In this document: one piece after another, positions 41,920-49,634 of the stretch
Numbering within the stretch: the stretch's first letter is position 1
Layout of the letters: every line of letters starts with the position of its first letter
Source of the DNA: Asaia sp003994335
Lineage (GTDB): Bacteria > Pseudomonadota > Alphaproteobacteria > Acetobacterales > Acetobacteraceae
DNA: 64,000 nucleotides
Direction: 5' to 3'
NCBI RefSeq assembly: GCF_037151175.1
Contig: NZ_JBBCOR010000004.1
Location: 124,001-188,000, forward strand
Notes under the pieces: model-generated
The model's database searches: none
Told to the model about the DNA's origin: nothing
Seen by the model: only the letters and a program-made list of their open reading frames with translations
Position numbers and translations under genes: made by a program

Positions 41920-43323
41920 CTAACTTCTGCGGCCCGAGCGATGCCCGCTCATCCAGGGTGGAGGCATGTCCCCCGCCATGATGCAGCCAACGGGGTCGAT
42001 ATAATCCTCGATATCGGCGAGGCCGTATCGCCCGATCTGCTCCACGACGCTCGACGCCCGCTTGTAGCTCGACGGGAGTTCCGACACATCGATCCTGCCG
42101 CCCGAGAACCGGATATCCAGTCCGGGTGTCTCGGCAGCGAGCAGGGCCTCGGGAGTGGCATCGCCCATGCGCCGACGATGCTCGGTACGTGACATGTTGC
42201 GCCCTGCACCATGGGGCGCAAAGCCCAGCGCATGAGCGGCATTGCGTCCCCGCGCGACCAGAACTGGCTCGGCCATGTTCAGCGGGATCAGCACCTTGCC
42301 CGTCGCGTCATCGGCATAGCTTCCCCAGGCGGGGGTAGCGCCTTTGCCATGATGGTACAGACCGTCGCGCTCGAAAACGAAATTATGCTCATTCCAGAAA
42401 CGCTCCACCGGGGTGAGGCGCAGGGTCTCCGTTACCGCCTGATGAATGGCATTGTGGTTCGCCTTGGTCCAGCGACGGATGATCTGCAATGCCCGCCAGT
42501 AATCGCGCCCCTCATCACTATCGGCCGGAATCCAGGCGTTCTGGCGCAGCGTCTCGGGTGAGAGACGTCGCCTCCAGCGTTCTGCCACCTCCACTCCGGC
42601 GCGATAGAGCTGAGCCCCTGGCCCGCGTGATCCATGATGCGTCACAAGAGCGGTATGACCTGTCGCGCGAGACCGACCGACGAACAGGAAGTGATTGCCA
42701 TCGCCCTGCGTGCCCATATGGGCCTGCGCCGTATGCAGCATCTTCTGATGACCCAGAAACGGATTGGCACGAAATGCATCGAGCAGATCGAGTGACAAGG
42801 TGAAGCGCCGCCCCTGATCGCGCCCGCCTGCGCCGAAATGCGTGATGCCCGCAGCCGCATCGAGCACGGTGCCCGGATCTACCGGCCCAAGATCCGTCAT
42901 CATGACCGAGCAGCAGATATCGGGCGAATGCATGCCAGGATGAATCGCATTGCGCGTGCTCACAATGCCGCCGACGGGGATTGTGCCGAGCGGTCCCGCC
43001 GGGCAGGCATCCGGCATGATCGCTGCTGCAACCACGGTCGGGGTGCGTACAAGGGTACGCATCGTGTCGATCACGCGCTCACGGTTTTCCGCCTCGTCCT
43101 GTGTGTCCGCGTCGAGCGAGATATGTAGCGGAATGGTAGCCGCTTCCTGCAAGGAGAGCTTCTCGGGCAGCGGCGGAGGGGGCACCGCAGCGCGAATGGC
43201 GGCCTCGTCGTCGCCCTGCGCTGCGAGTGCGCGCGCCCTGTCGAGCACGGCTCCAAAGCCAGGGCCGGGCATATGGCCCCAGCCAATAAGAACTTTCCCG
43301 TCGATCTCCATGGGCGCGGTCAT
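41920..43323 (-). CDS. rtcB: RNA-splicing ligase RtcB family protein
   Basis: RNA ligase of 467 aa of the RtcB family, which joins 2',3'-cyclic phosphate (or 3'-phosphate) to 5'-OH RNA ends using GTP and Mn2+. The metal/GMP-site signatures are present: MHSPDICCSVMM, GDGNHFLFVG, HHGSRGPGAQLY, HHGKGATPAWGS, and LGFAPHGAGRNMSRTEHRR with the GMP-accepting histidine region. The ATG at 43323 sits 7 nt after AAAGGA, and the ATG at 43329 only 1 nt after it, so 43323 is preferred. It is a divergent member; canonical GFDINCG reads SPDICCS here. It is divergent from rtcR with a gap of about 180 bases. RtcA, the cyclase partner in E. coli, is absent. Confidence 0.93.
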   Translation of the reverse strand: MTAPMEIDGKVLIGWGHMPGPGFGAVLDRARALAAQGDDEAAIRAAVPPPPLPEKLSLQEAATIPLHISLDADTQDEAENRERVIDTMRTLVRTPTVVAAAIMPDACPAGPLGTIPVGGIVSTRNAIHPGMHSPDICCSVMMTDLGPVDPGTVLDAAAGITHFGAGGRDQGRRFTLSLDLLDAFRANPFLGHQKMLHTAQAHMGTQGDGNHFLFVGRSRATGHTALVTHHGSRGPGAQLYRAGVEVAERWRRRLSPETLRQNAWIPADSDEGRDYWRALQIIRRWTKANHNAIHQAVTETLRLTPVERFWNEHNFVFERDGLYHHGKGATPAWGSYADDATGKVLIPLNMAEPVLVARGRNAAHALGFAPHGAGRNMSRTEHRRRMGDATPEALLAAETPGLDIRFSGGRIDVSELPSSYKRASSVVEQIGRYGLADIEDYIDPVGCIMAGDMPPPWMSGHRSGRRS

Positions 43324-43488
43324 GTTCATGTCCTTTCTCTTCGATTGATGCTTCTGGTCTCAGCATGGAGCGGGAAAGGTTTTGCCGATAGGAAATCCTG
43401 GAATCCTTCTAGGGAATTGATTTATATGATTTATTTCGAGTTTTCAATTTGCGGATTTTCTGGAAACGATCTTTCCGTATCGTGATTT

Positions 43489-43505
43489 ATCTGAAATGAT
43501 CAGAT
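43489..43505 (+). promoter_or_regulatory. Inverted repeat just before the rtcR start
   Basis: ATCTGA-AATGA-TCAGAT is a 6-bp inverted repeat ending one base before the rtcR ATG. A weaker repeat (ACGAT...ATCGT) lies about 20 bases further upstream. Either could be an operator in the rtcB-rtcR gap. I find no -24/-12 (TGGCAC-N5-TTGC) promoter on either strand of this gap. Confidence 0.4.
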
Positions 43506-43506
43506 C

Positions 43507-45087
43507 ATGAGAAACGTTGTCATCGGCCTGCTTGGTACCAAAATCGATCGGATGCGCGGAGTCGGTTCGTGGCAGCCCAGTATCAAGCTGTGCGGCCACG
43601 ACTCCCTTCCGGTAGATCGCTTCGAGCTGCTTCATCCCGGTTATGCCGAGGCTCTGGCCCATCATGTCGCGCGTTGCATTGCCGCGCTCTCGCCGGACAC
43701 AGAGGTGCGTCTCACTCCGCTCGATTTCGACAATGCATGGGACCTCGAGGAGGTCTATGCCAAGCTCTACGACTTCGCGCAGGCCTATGGGTTCGATGAG
43801 GACCGTGAGCGTTATTTCGTTCACCTGACCACTGGCACCCATGTCGCCCAGATCTGCTGGTACCTGTTGACGGAGAGCCGCTACGTTCCGGCCCGGCTGA
43901 TCCAGATGGAGCCGGAGCGACCAGGCACCGGGCCGAACGGGCGCCTGAACGTCATCGATCTCGATCTTGCGCAATATGATGCGATCCAGCAGCGTTTCGA
44001 TCTGGCTTCTGCCCAGCATTCGACATTGCTTCGGGGTGGTATTGGCGGCACCGATCCGGTGATCGAGCGCCTTATCGATCGGCTCGAGCAGATAGCCCTG
44101 CGCTCGGACGCGCCTATCCTGATCACAGGCGGAGTCGGGAGTGGCAGGAGCACACTTGGCGCGCGCGTCCATGAACTGCGACTTCAGCGCCGGCAGCTGC
44201 GCGGGAAACTGGTGCGCGTTAGCGGCACAGCCCTTGCGACACCGGATGGGGCCGCGATGCTGATGGGTCAGAAGCGCGGCCTCGGCAGCGCCACAGGAGC
44301 TGAACGGGCTGGATTACTGGCGCAGGCGCATCGCGGCACATTGCTTATCGAGGGGATGGAGCACGTCCCCCCGGCCCTGCGCGACAATCTCGTCCGCGCC
44401 GTGGAGTGCGGGCAGTACCGTCCGGTTGGCGGGGAGACAGATCTCGATATACAGATCCGCCTGATTGCTACTGCCCGAGATGGCGCAGGGCTGGAAACGC
44501 TTTTCCAATGGATCCTGCGCCTTCCTCCTCTGCGGGAGCGCCTGACAGATCTCGAATTGGAATTCGATCACGCGCTGGATGTCGCTGAGCGACGACTGGG
44601 TGCCAAAACCGGTTTCGCCCCAGGTGCCCGTGCACGGTATCTGCGTTTTGCGCGGTCTGCCGAGGCACGCTGGGCGGGAAATTTCCGCGATCTCACGCAA
44701 TCGGTGCTCAGGCTATGTACCCTAGCGGATCGTGGAAGAATCACACTCCCCATGATCGAGGACGAGATCGGGGAACTGACCGAACGATGGCGAAACTGCG
44801 AGGCTGACACAACCAGCCTGGCTCGGCCCGATGACCGGGCGTTGCTGGCAGAGATCCTGCCTGATCCCGCAGAGATCGATGTTTTTGATAGCGTCCAGCT
44901 TGCCGCGGTAGTGCGTGTTTGCCGTCTGTCGGCCAGTCTCTCCGATGCAGGCCGCGCCTTGTTTGCGGTCTCGCGCACGCAGCGCGCAAGCCGTAACGAT
45001 GCCGATCGCCTGCGCAAATATCTCGCCCGCTTCGGCCTCGACTGGGATGGCGTGAGATCAAGGGGCGGCCCTGGATTGCCCGTCTGA
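43507..45087 (+). CDS. rtcR: RtcR family regulator with degenerate AAA+ core
   Basis: Regulator of 526 aa homologous to RtcR, the sigma-54 activator of rtcBA. The N-terminal CARF-like sensor domain (about 1-175) is intact in look (VVIGLLGTKIDRM, FDNAWDLEEVYAKLYDFA, HLTTGTHVAQICWYLLTE). The C-terminal DNA-binding end is very well kept (SRNDADRLRKYLARFGLDWD). The AAA+ core is altered at every catalytic point: Walker A GGVGSGRS (Lys to Arg at 214), GAFTGA loop reduced to GSATGA (260-265), Walker B LLIEG instead of LxxDE (279-283), and the arginine-finger segment replaced by GLETLFQWI (about 328-336). It is divergent from rtcB. It most likely regulates rtcB, but not by ATP-driven sigma-54 activation. 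Confidence 0.9.
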   Translation: MRNVVIGLLGTKIDRMRGVGSWQPSIKLCGHDSLPVDRFELLHPGYAEALAHHVARCIAALSPDTEVRLTPLDFDNAWDLEEVYAKLYDFAQAYGFDEDRERYFVHLTTGTHVAQICWYLLTESRYVPARLIQMEPERPGTGPNGRLNVIDLDLAQYDAIQQRFDLASAQHSTLLRGGIGGTDPVIERLIDRLEQIALRSDAPILITGGVGSGRSTLGARVHELRLQRRQLRGKLVRVSGTALATPDGAAMLMGQKRGLGSATGAERAGLLAQAHRGTLLIEGMEHVPPALRDNLVRAVECGQYRPVGGETDLDIQIRLIATARDGAGLETLFQWILRLPPLRERLTDLELEFDHALDVAERRLGAKTGFAPGARARYLRFARSAEARWAGNFRDLTQSVLRLCTLADRGRITLPMIEDEIGELTERWRNCEADTTSLARPDDRALLAEILPDPAEIDVFDSVQLAAVVRVCRLSASLSDAGRALFAVSRTQRASRNDADRLRKYLARFGLDWDGVRSRGGPGLPV

Positions 45088-45223
45088 GGCCGTGCAGTCA
45101 GGGTTCGATGAGGGCGCGTATGTTCACGGCCATGGGCAGGCAGATCGGAGGAACAGAGTATGCGCGCAGGATCTGCACGCATCCGAAGGTTGTAAGCCAG
45201 TCAATGCGGGGGAGATGTCCGGT

Positions 45224-46282
45224 TTAGCGCGTAACGCGCTCGAAATCCTCGATCTGTGCAGCCAGATCGGCCCGCGTGCCATCGAGTATCTTCGCCAGAT
45301 GTCCGTCCTTGGTGATCAGGGCAATTGCCGGGATCTGACGCACACCAAAGCGTGTAAAGGCAAGATTGTCGCTGTCCAGCAATACCCGGAATCCTGGGCC
45401 GAATAGCGTGCCGAATCCAGCCATATCTCCCTGTTCGGTCCAGAGCCGGGCACCGATGACCGTCCAGTCGATCCCGGAATGGGGCATGAGCTTTTGAGCA
45501 AGCTCTCTTGCGCGGGCGCAGTGGCGCGCGGTCGGTGGATCCATAGTCGCGAGGTAGCTCTCGCACCAGGGTGCGGTGAACAGCAGGATCTGAGCCCGCG
45601 TCGATCCTTCCGGGCGGAGGGAAGCGCTGGCGCCCTGCGTATCCGTGAGGCTCATCGCCGGTAGCTTTGCCCCGACGTCCAGGCTTGCCGTTTGGGTAAC
45701 ATCCGCAAAATGAAGGTCGTTCGTCGTCCGAGGCGTGGCCAGGACGCGTTCCAGGGCTGCGCTGAGCGCCGGGCCATCCTGATGGCCGAGATAGGCGAGG
45801 CGCCCGTTACGATCAATCAGCACGTGCAGCGGCGTCGCGCGGATCTGAAGCCAGTCGCTCAGTTTCCCGTCATCCATCACGACCGGCATGGTCAGTCCGG
45901 TCTTGCGCACGAAAGCGGCGATTTTTTCGCGGTTCTCGCCAAAGCCGATATCGACCGCAACGACGCTCATACGGGATTTGTAGCGCTGATAAAGCGCCTC
46001 GAAGCCCGGCATCTGGGCACGGCAGGGAATGCAATAGGTCGCCCAGAGTTTGAGATAGACGGGGCCCTTGCGGGTGAGCGCCGCCATGTCGAGCGTCTGT
46101 CCATCCAGTGTCTGCCAGCGCATGGCGGGGGCGGGGCGGCCGACCCTCTGCGCAAGTGCGGGGTCTTCCGCAATGAAACCTGCCGGGTCGGGCGCAGGTG
46201 CTGTCTCGGCCCGGGAGGATGAGGGGAGTGAGCACAAGGCAAGCAGGGCGATGGCTGCAAGGCCATGGTGAAAACCGGGCAT
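45224..46282 (-). CDS. Periplasmic double-thioredoxin (TlpA-like) protein
   Basis: Exported protein of 352 aa with two thioredoxin-fold domains. A signal peptide (residues 1-25) ends near SRAETA. The first domain (about 45-185) has the active motif WATYCIPCRAQMPGFE (CxxC) and TPLHVLIDRNGRLAYLGH, a TlpA/ResA-type pattern. The second (about 210-350) has FTAPWCESYLATMDP, a single cysteine in place of CxxC, then RQIPAIALITKDGHLAKI. The second domain is therefore probably not a dithiol oxidoreductase. It lies 78 bases downstream of the MocR-type gene on the same strand. A role in thiol delivery for cytochrome or envelope proteins is inferred. Confidence 0.8.
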   Translation of the reverse strand: MPGFHHGLAAIALLALCSLPSSSRAETAPAPDPAGFIAEDPALAQRVGRPAPAMRWQTLDGQTLDMAALTRKGPVYLKLWATYCIPCRAQMPGFEALYQRYKSRMSVVAVDIGFGENREKIAAFVRKTGLTMPVVMDDGKLSDWLQIRATPLHVLIDRNGRLAYLGHQDGPALSAALERVLATPRTTNDLHFADVTQTASLDVGAKLPAMSLTDTQGASASLRPEGSTRAQILLFTAPWCESYLATMDPPTARHCARARELAQKLMPHSGIDWTVIGARLWTEQGDMAGFGTLFGPGFRVLLDSDNLAFTRFGVRQIPAIALITKDGHLAKILDGTRADLAAQIEDFERVTR

Positions 46283-46360
46283 GGAATTGCTCCGTAGCGT
46301 CAGAAGGGGAGAGGAATGAAGGCACTGCGTCGATCAGCGCAGAATGCCGGAAGCCCGGCG

Positions 46361-47791
46361 CTAGAGGGCGGAGCGCATCAGGGCGAGGAGCTGGCGGCAG
46401 TCGCCCTCGACCCGCTCGGGGCGGCTATTCGCGATGCCCAGAATGACGCCCGATCGCGCTCGCGATCCCTTGGCGAACCACGCCGAGAGAGGGGAGACAC
46501 CCAGCGACGCCGCACGTGCCTGCAGGGCAAGGCGGGCATCGTCAAACCCCGAGGGCAGGGGGACCATGACGGACAGGCCTGCGCTCTGAGCCGCGGGAGC
46601 ACCGCATCGTTGCAGCGTGTCGCATAGCAGTGATCGGCGTTCGGCATAGATCTGGCGCGACCTGCGGAGATGCCGGAAATAATGTCCTTCGCGCATAAAA
46701 CGTGTCAGGGCAATCTGCACGGCATTATTAGGTGGGGTGGCGAGCCACCAGGCCATCTCGGTCAGGCGTTTCACGAGGCCCGGGGGCGCTACGACAAAAC
46801 CCAGCCCTATCATGGGGGCAAGTGTCTTGCTGAAAGTGCCGATATGGATCACGCGATCCGCACCCTCGCCTGAGGCGAGAGCGGGCGGCGCACGTCCCTC
46901 GAGATGCAATTCGGCCAGATAATCATCCTCGATGATCCATCCATGGCTCTCTCTCGCCCAGTCCAGCAGGGCTTTGCGCCGTGCGGGGCTGAGGGAAACT
47001 CCCATGGGGGCCTGCTGTCCCGGTGTCACGAGGGCGAAAGATGCCGAGGGCGCCATGAAACGCCCCTGCGCGACATCGAGCCCCTCAGGGTCCACCCTGA
47101 TCGGAACAGGATGTACCCCGGCGCTTTCCAATGCCATGCGCGTAACGGGAAAGCCCGGGTCTTCCACCCAGGCCTGTCTTCCGGGACTATCGATGGCGCG
47201 AAGCACCATAGCGAGCCCGCTGCGAAATCCCGTGGTGATCAGGATCTGATCGGGCGTGCAGCTCAGCCCGCGCGCAAGGGCGAGATGCGATGCCAGAGCC
47301 GCCCGTAATTCCGGCAGGCCGCGTGGGTCCATCACCCCGGCATGCAGTGCCGATATCTGGACGCCGTGGCGGTGCAGCCGCGCCCAGAGTGTGGCGGGAA
47401 AGGCATCCTGCGCCGGGATACCCATCTGAAAAGCAAGCGGCTGCTCGTTTCTATGCCGGAACAGGGCCAGCGCGCCATAATCGTCGGATACGGAAATCTC
47501 CCCTCTGACAGAAGCGTGCGGCACTTTGGGGGGCTCAGCCACCCGCGTCCCTGCAGCCCCGGCGGCCCGCAGCAGATGGCGATCGATCAGCCGGTCATAA
47601 GCGGTACGCACTGTGCCGCGTGCGACCCCAAGCTGCGTCGCAAGGTCACGCCAGGAAGGAAGGCGCGTGCCTTCAGGAAGCGCGCCTGAAAGAATGGCGC
47701 CTTCGATATGCTTCGCGATCTGCTCGCTCAGGCTAAGCGGATTGTCCCTGTCGAGCGAAAGGCTTGCGAAGGGCGGTCGTGAGTCTTTCAT
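46361..47791 (-). CDS. MocR family regulator (GntR HTH fused to PLP aminotransferase-like domain)
   Basis: Transcription regulator of 476 aa. The N-terminal GntR-type HTH (about 15-80) has LSEQIAKHIEGAILSGALPEG, LPSWRDLATQLGVARGTVRTAY. The C-terminal type I aminotransferase-like domain has the PLP-lysine in HIGTFSKTLAPMIGLGF and EDDYLAELHLEGR. This is the MocR/PdxR layout. It overlaps the stop of azoR by 4 bases, so it is co-transcribed with azoR rather than divergent from its target, as MocR genes often are. Targets are unknown; the azoR and AhpD-like genes are the closest candidates. It could be a PdxR-type vitamin B6 regulator, but no pdx gene is nearby. Confidence 0.88.
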   Translation of the reverse strand: MKDSRPPFASLSLDRDNPLSLSEQIAKHIEGAILSGALPEGTRLPSWRDLATQLGVARGTVRTAYDRLIDRHLLRAAGAAGTRVAEPPKVPHASVRGEISVSDDYGALALFRHRNEQPLAFQMGIPAQDAFPATLWARLHRHGVQISALHAGVMDPRGLPELRAALASHLALARGLSCTPDQILITTGFRSGLAMVLRAIDSPGRQAWVEDPGFPVTRMALESAGVHPVPIRVDPEGLDVAQGRFMAPSASFALVTPGQQAPMGVSLSPARRKALLDWARESHGWIIEDDYLAELHLEGRAPPALASGEGADRVIHIGTFSKTLAPMIGLGFVVAPPGLVKRLTEMAWWLATPPNNAVQIALTRFMREGHYFRHLRRSRQIYAERRSLLCDTLQRCGAPAAQSAGLSVMVPLPSGFDDARLALQARAASLGVSPLSAWFAKGSRARSGVILGIANSRPERVEGDCRQLLALMRSAL

Positions 47792-48474
47792 ATGTGCGAC
47801 CGGGACAGATGGGCCGTGCGCGCTCGGGCGTCAGGCCCTGACGAGGTGCCTGTCCCGATAGGAGAAATCGTGGTCAGGAGAACTGGGTCGAGCGCCAGGA
47901 GAGCCTGATCGAGAGCGGACTGGCAGGCTTTGCTATCGTGGAAGGCAGTCCCTTGTACCGGGATGAAATGCACATTGAACAACCCGATACATCCGAGAAC
48001 CGCCCGAAGATACGGGGTAAAGAAATCCGGCTGTTGCGCCTCTCCGCCCAGAATGAATCCGCCCGCTGCGACACCGATCAGAACGGGCCGATCGGCAACG
48101 AGCCCCTGTTTTCCATTGGCGCCCAAGGCGAATGTGCGGTTCATCCGCACCACATGATCGAGCCAGGATTTGAGTGCGGCCGGTACCGTGAAATTATGCA
48201 CGGGCGCTCCCAACACCATGACGGACGCAGCCTCGACTTCGTGGATCAGGATATCCGACAGTTCCGTCGACCCTTCGGTTCCCTCGTCGTTCGCGTCGGC
48301 AGGACTTGCGAGCAAGGCAGCGTAAGATGCATCCGGCGGGGTGAGCGTACTGATGTCACGTTTGACGATGGTCGCCTCAGGAATCAGCGTGCAGATCCGC
48401 GCAACGATCTCCGCAGAGATGCGCCTGCTCTGCCCATCCTGTCTGGGGCTGCAATCGATATGGAGGATCTGCAT
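47788..48474 (-). CDS. azoR: FMN-dependent NADH azoreductase
   Basis: Flavodoxin-fold oxidoreductase of 228 aa (AzoR family) that reduces azo compounds and quinones by two-electron transfer from NADH. The ATG at 48474 starts MQILHIDCSPRQDGQSRRIS, the FMN phosphate loop (SPR-x-x-x-S). VMVLGAPVHNFTVPAALKSWLDHVVR and GEAQQPDFFTPYLRAVLGCIGL are family hallmarks. A frame running up to 48684 would overlap the divergent AhpD-like gene and is not conserved. The C-terminal tail (about 25 residues after LALDPVLL) looks extra. The stop overlaps the MocR-type start (ATGA). Confidence 0.92.
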   Translation of the reverse strand: MQILHIDCSPRQDGQSRRISAEIVARICTLIPEATIVKRDISTLTPPDASYAALLASPADANDEGTEGSTELSDILIHEVEAASVMVLGAPVHNFTVPAALKSWLDHVVRMNRTFALGANGKQGLVADRPVLIGVAAGGFILGGEAQQPDFFTPYLRAVLGCIGLFNVHFIPVQGTAFHDSKACQSALDQALLALDPVLLTTISPIGTGTSSGPDARARTAHLSRSHI

Positions 48475-48677
48475 CGCCGGGCACCGTGCGGTTCTCGAAA
48501 AGGGGCTTGTGTCATCAATCCACCGGACGCGTGATGACAGGCCCATGAAACCGATATCGGAGTATACCAAGAATCTTGGTCCTCTCGGAATCTGCGTTCT
48601 TCCACCTGTCATGCGCCCCGGCATGACGGGAGAAGAGGTGAAGCGCCTTGGCGTTCCACCGAAGGAGATACCCGCTG

Positions 48678-49121
48678 ATGACACAGCGTCTCGACTACGA
48701 AGCTCTCGCCCCGGAAGCTGTGAGCACCCTGGGGGAAGTCTATCGCTATGTGGCGCGGTCAGGGTTGGATGCTGGGCTGGTCGAACTGGTCTATCTGCGC
48801 ATCTCCCAGATCAATGGCTGCGCCTACTGTCTCGATCTGCATAGTCAGGCTCTGCTGACCAGAAGAGTGCCCTCTCGTAAGCTTGCTGTGCTTCAGGTCT
48901 GGCGTGAGGCCGAGGGATTTTTCAGCGCGCGTGAAACCGCCGCTCTCGCCTGGGCTGAGACGGTTACCTGCGTGCGTGAGAGTGGTATTCCGGATGGCGA
49001 ATTCCAAGGGCTCATCGGGATCTTTACGGAAAAGGAGATCGTCGATCTGACGGTCGCCGTGGGGATGATGAACCTGTTCAATCGTCTGGCGATCGGATTC
49101 CGACGCGCACCCGCCCCCTGA
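48678..49121 (+). CDS. Carboxymuconolactone decarboxylase / AhpD-like protein
   Basis: Protein of 147 aa of the carboxymuconolactone decarboxylase family, AhpD-like branch, which uses a CxxC pair for peroxide-related redox reactions. The active segment reads INGCAYCLDLHSQALL (C-A-Y-C with the following histidine). The ATG at 48678 follows AAGGAG by 10 nt; an upstream frame to 48648 is excluded. It is divergent from azoR and probably under the same MocR-type regulator. Together with azoR it suggests an oxidative or quinone-stress unit, an inference from neighbours. Confidence 0.88.
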   Translation: MTQRLDYEALAPEAVSTLGEVYRYVARSGLDAGLVELVYLRISQINGCAYCLDLHSQALLTRRVPSRKLAVLQVWREAEGFFSARETAALAWAETVTCVRESGIPDGEFQGLIGIFTEKEIVDLTVAVGMMNLFNRLAIGFRRAPAP

Positions 49122-49634
49122 TAACGCAAGAAGCAAGCTGACCCGCTCACGCATCCGCTTCCATCAAACGACGCTTCGGGCGCGAATCACGTCCTCGGCC
49201 GGGTTTCACTGCCCGGCCCTTGTCCCTGCAGCGCCTAGGCGGCTTGCTGATCCTGAGGCCTGATCCGGTTCGTGGGTGACGTGGATCCGTCGCCTGGATC
49301 GGGCGTTCACTTCCCTGATCAGCACAATGGTCCGGCTGTCTGAACGCACCCGACTGCGCCGTTTCATCTGTTGGGACGGAAACGTCGTTCGTCAAAAACG
49401 ACCGTTATAGAGCCCTTCCGCAGCGCTGCATGAAGCGAGGAGTCTGGCGCCGGCATCCGGTATCACTCCGTAAAATCGCGTCACAGAATTGTACGTCTCC
49501 TGACCGTATGTTGCGATTAAGCAACAAAGATCACGAGAGTTCGTTAATCACCCATTATATTGTTTCGATATCGAAAAGCAGACTTACTATGACACATGTT
49601 GAAATAACGACAGCTATGACGAAAGGGCCCAGGA
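49122..49634. other. Non-coding region before the large TonB-dependent receptor
   Basis: About 510 bases. The left part is GC-rich, with open frames on the minus strand (49147-49395) that show no family resemblance. The right 150 bases are AT-rich and contain the perfect palindrome at 49563 and likely the receptor promoter. No gene supported. Confidence 0.5.
49563..49576 (+). promoter_or_regulatory. Perfect 14-bp palindrome upstream of the large receptor gene
   Basis: TTTCGATATCGAAA is perfectly palindromic and lies 58 bases before the ATG at 49635. It is not a Fur box. It is a candidate operator, regulator unknown. Confidence 0.45.
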
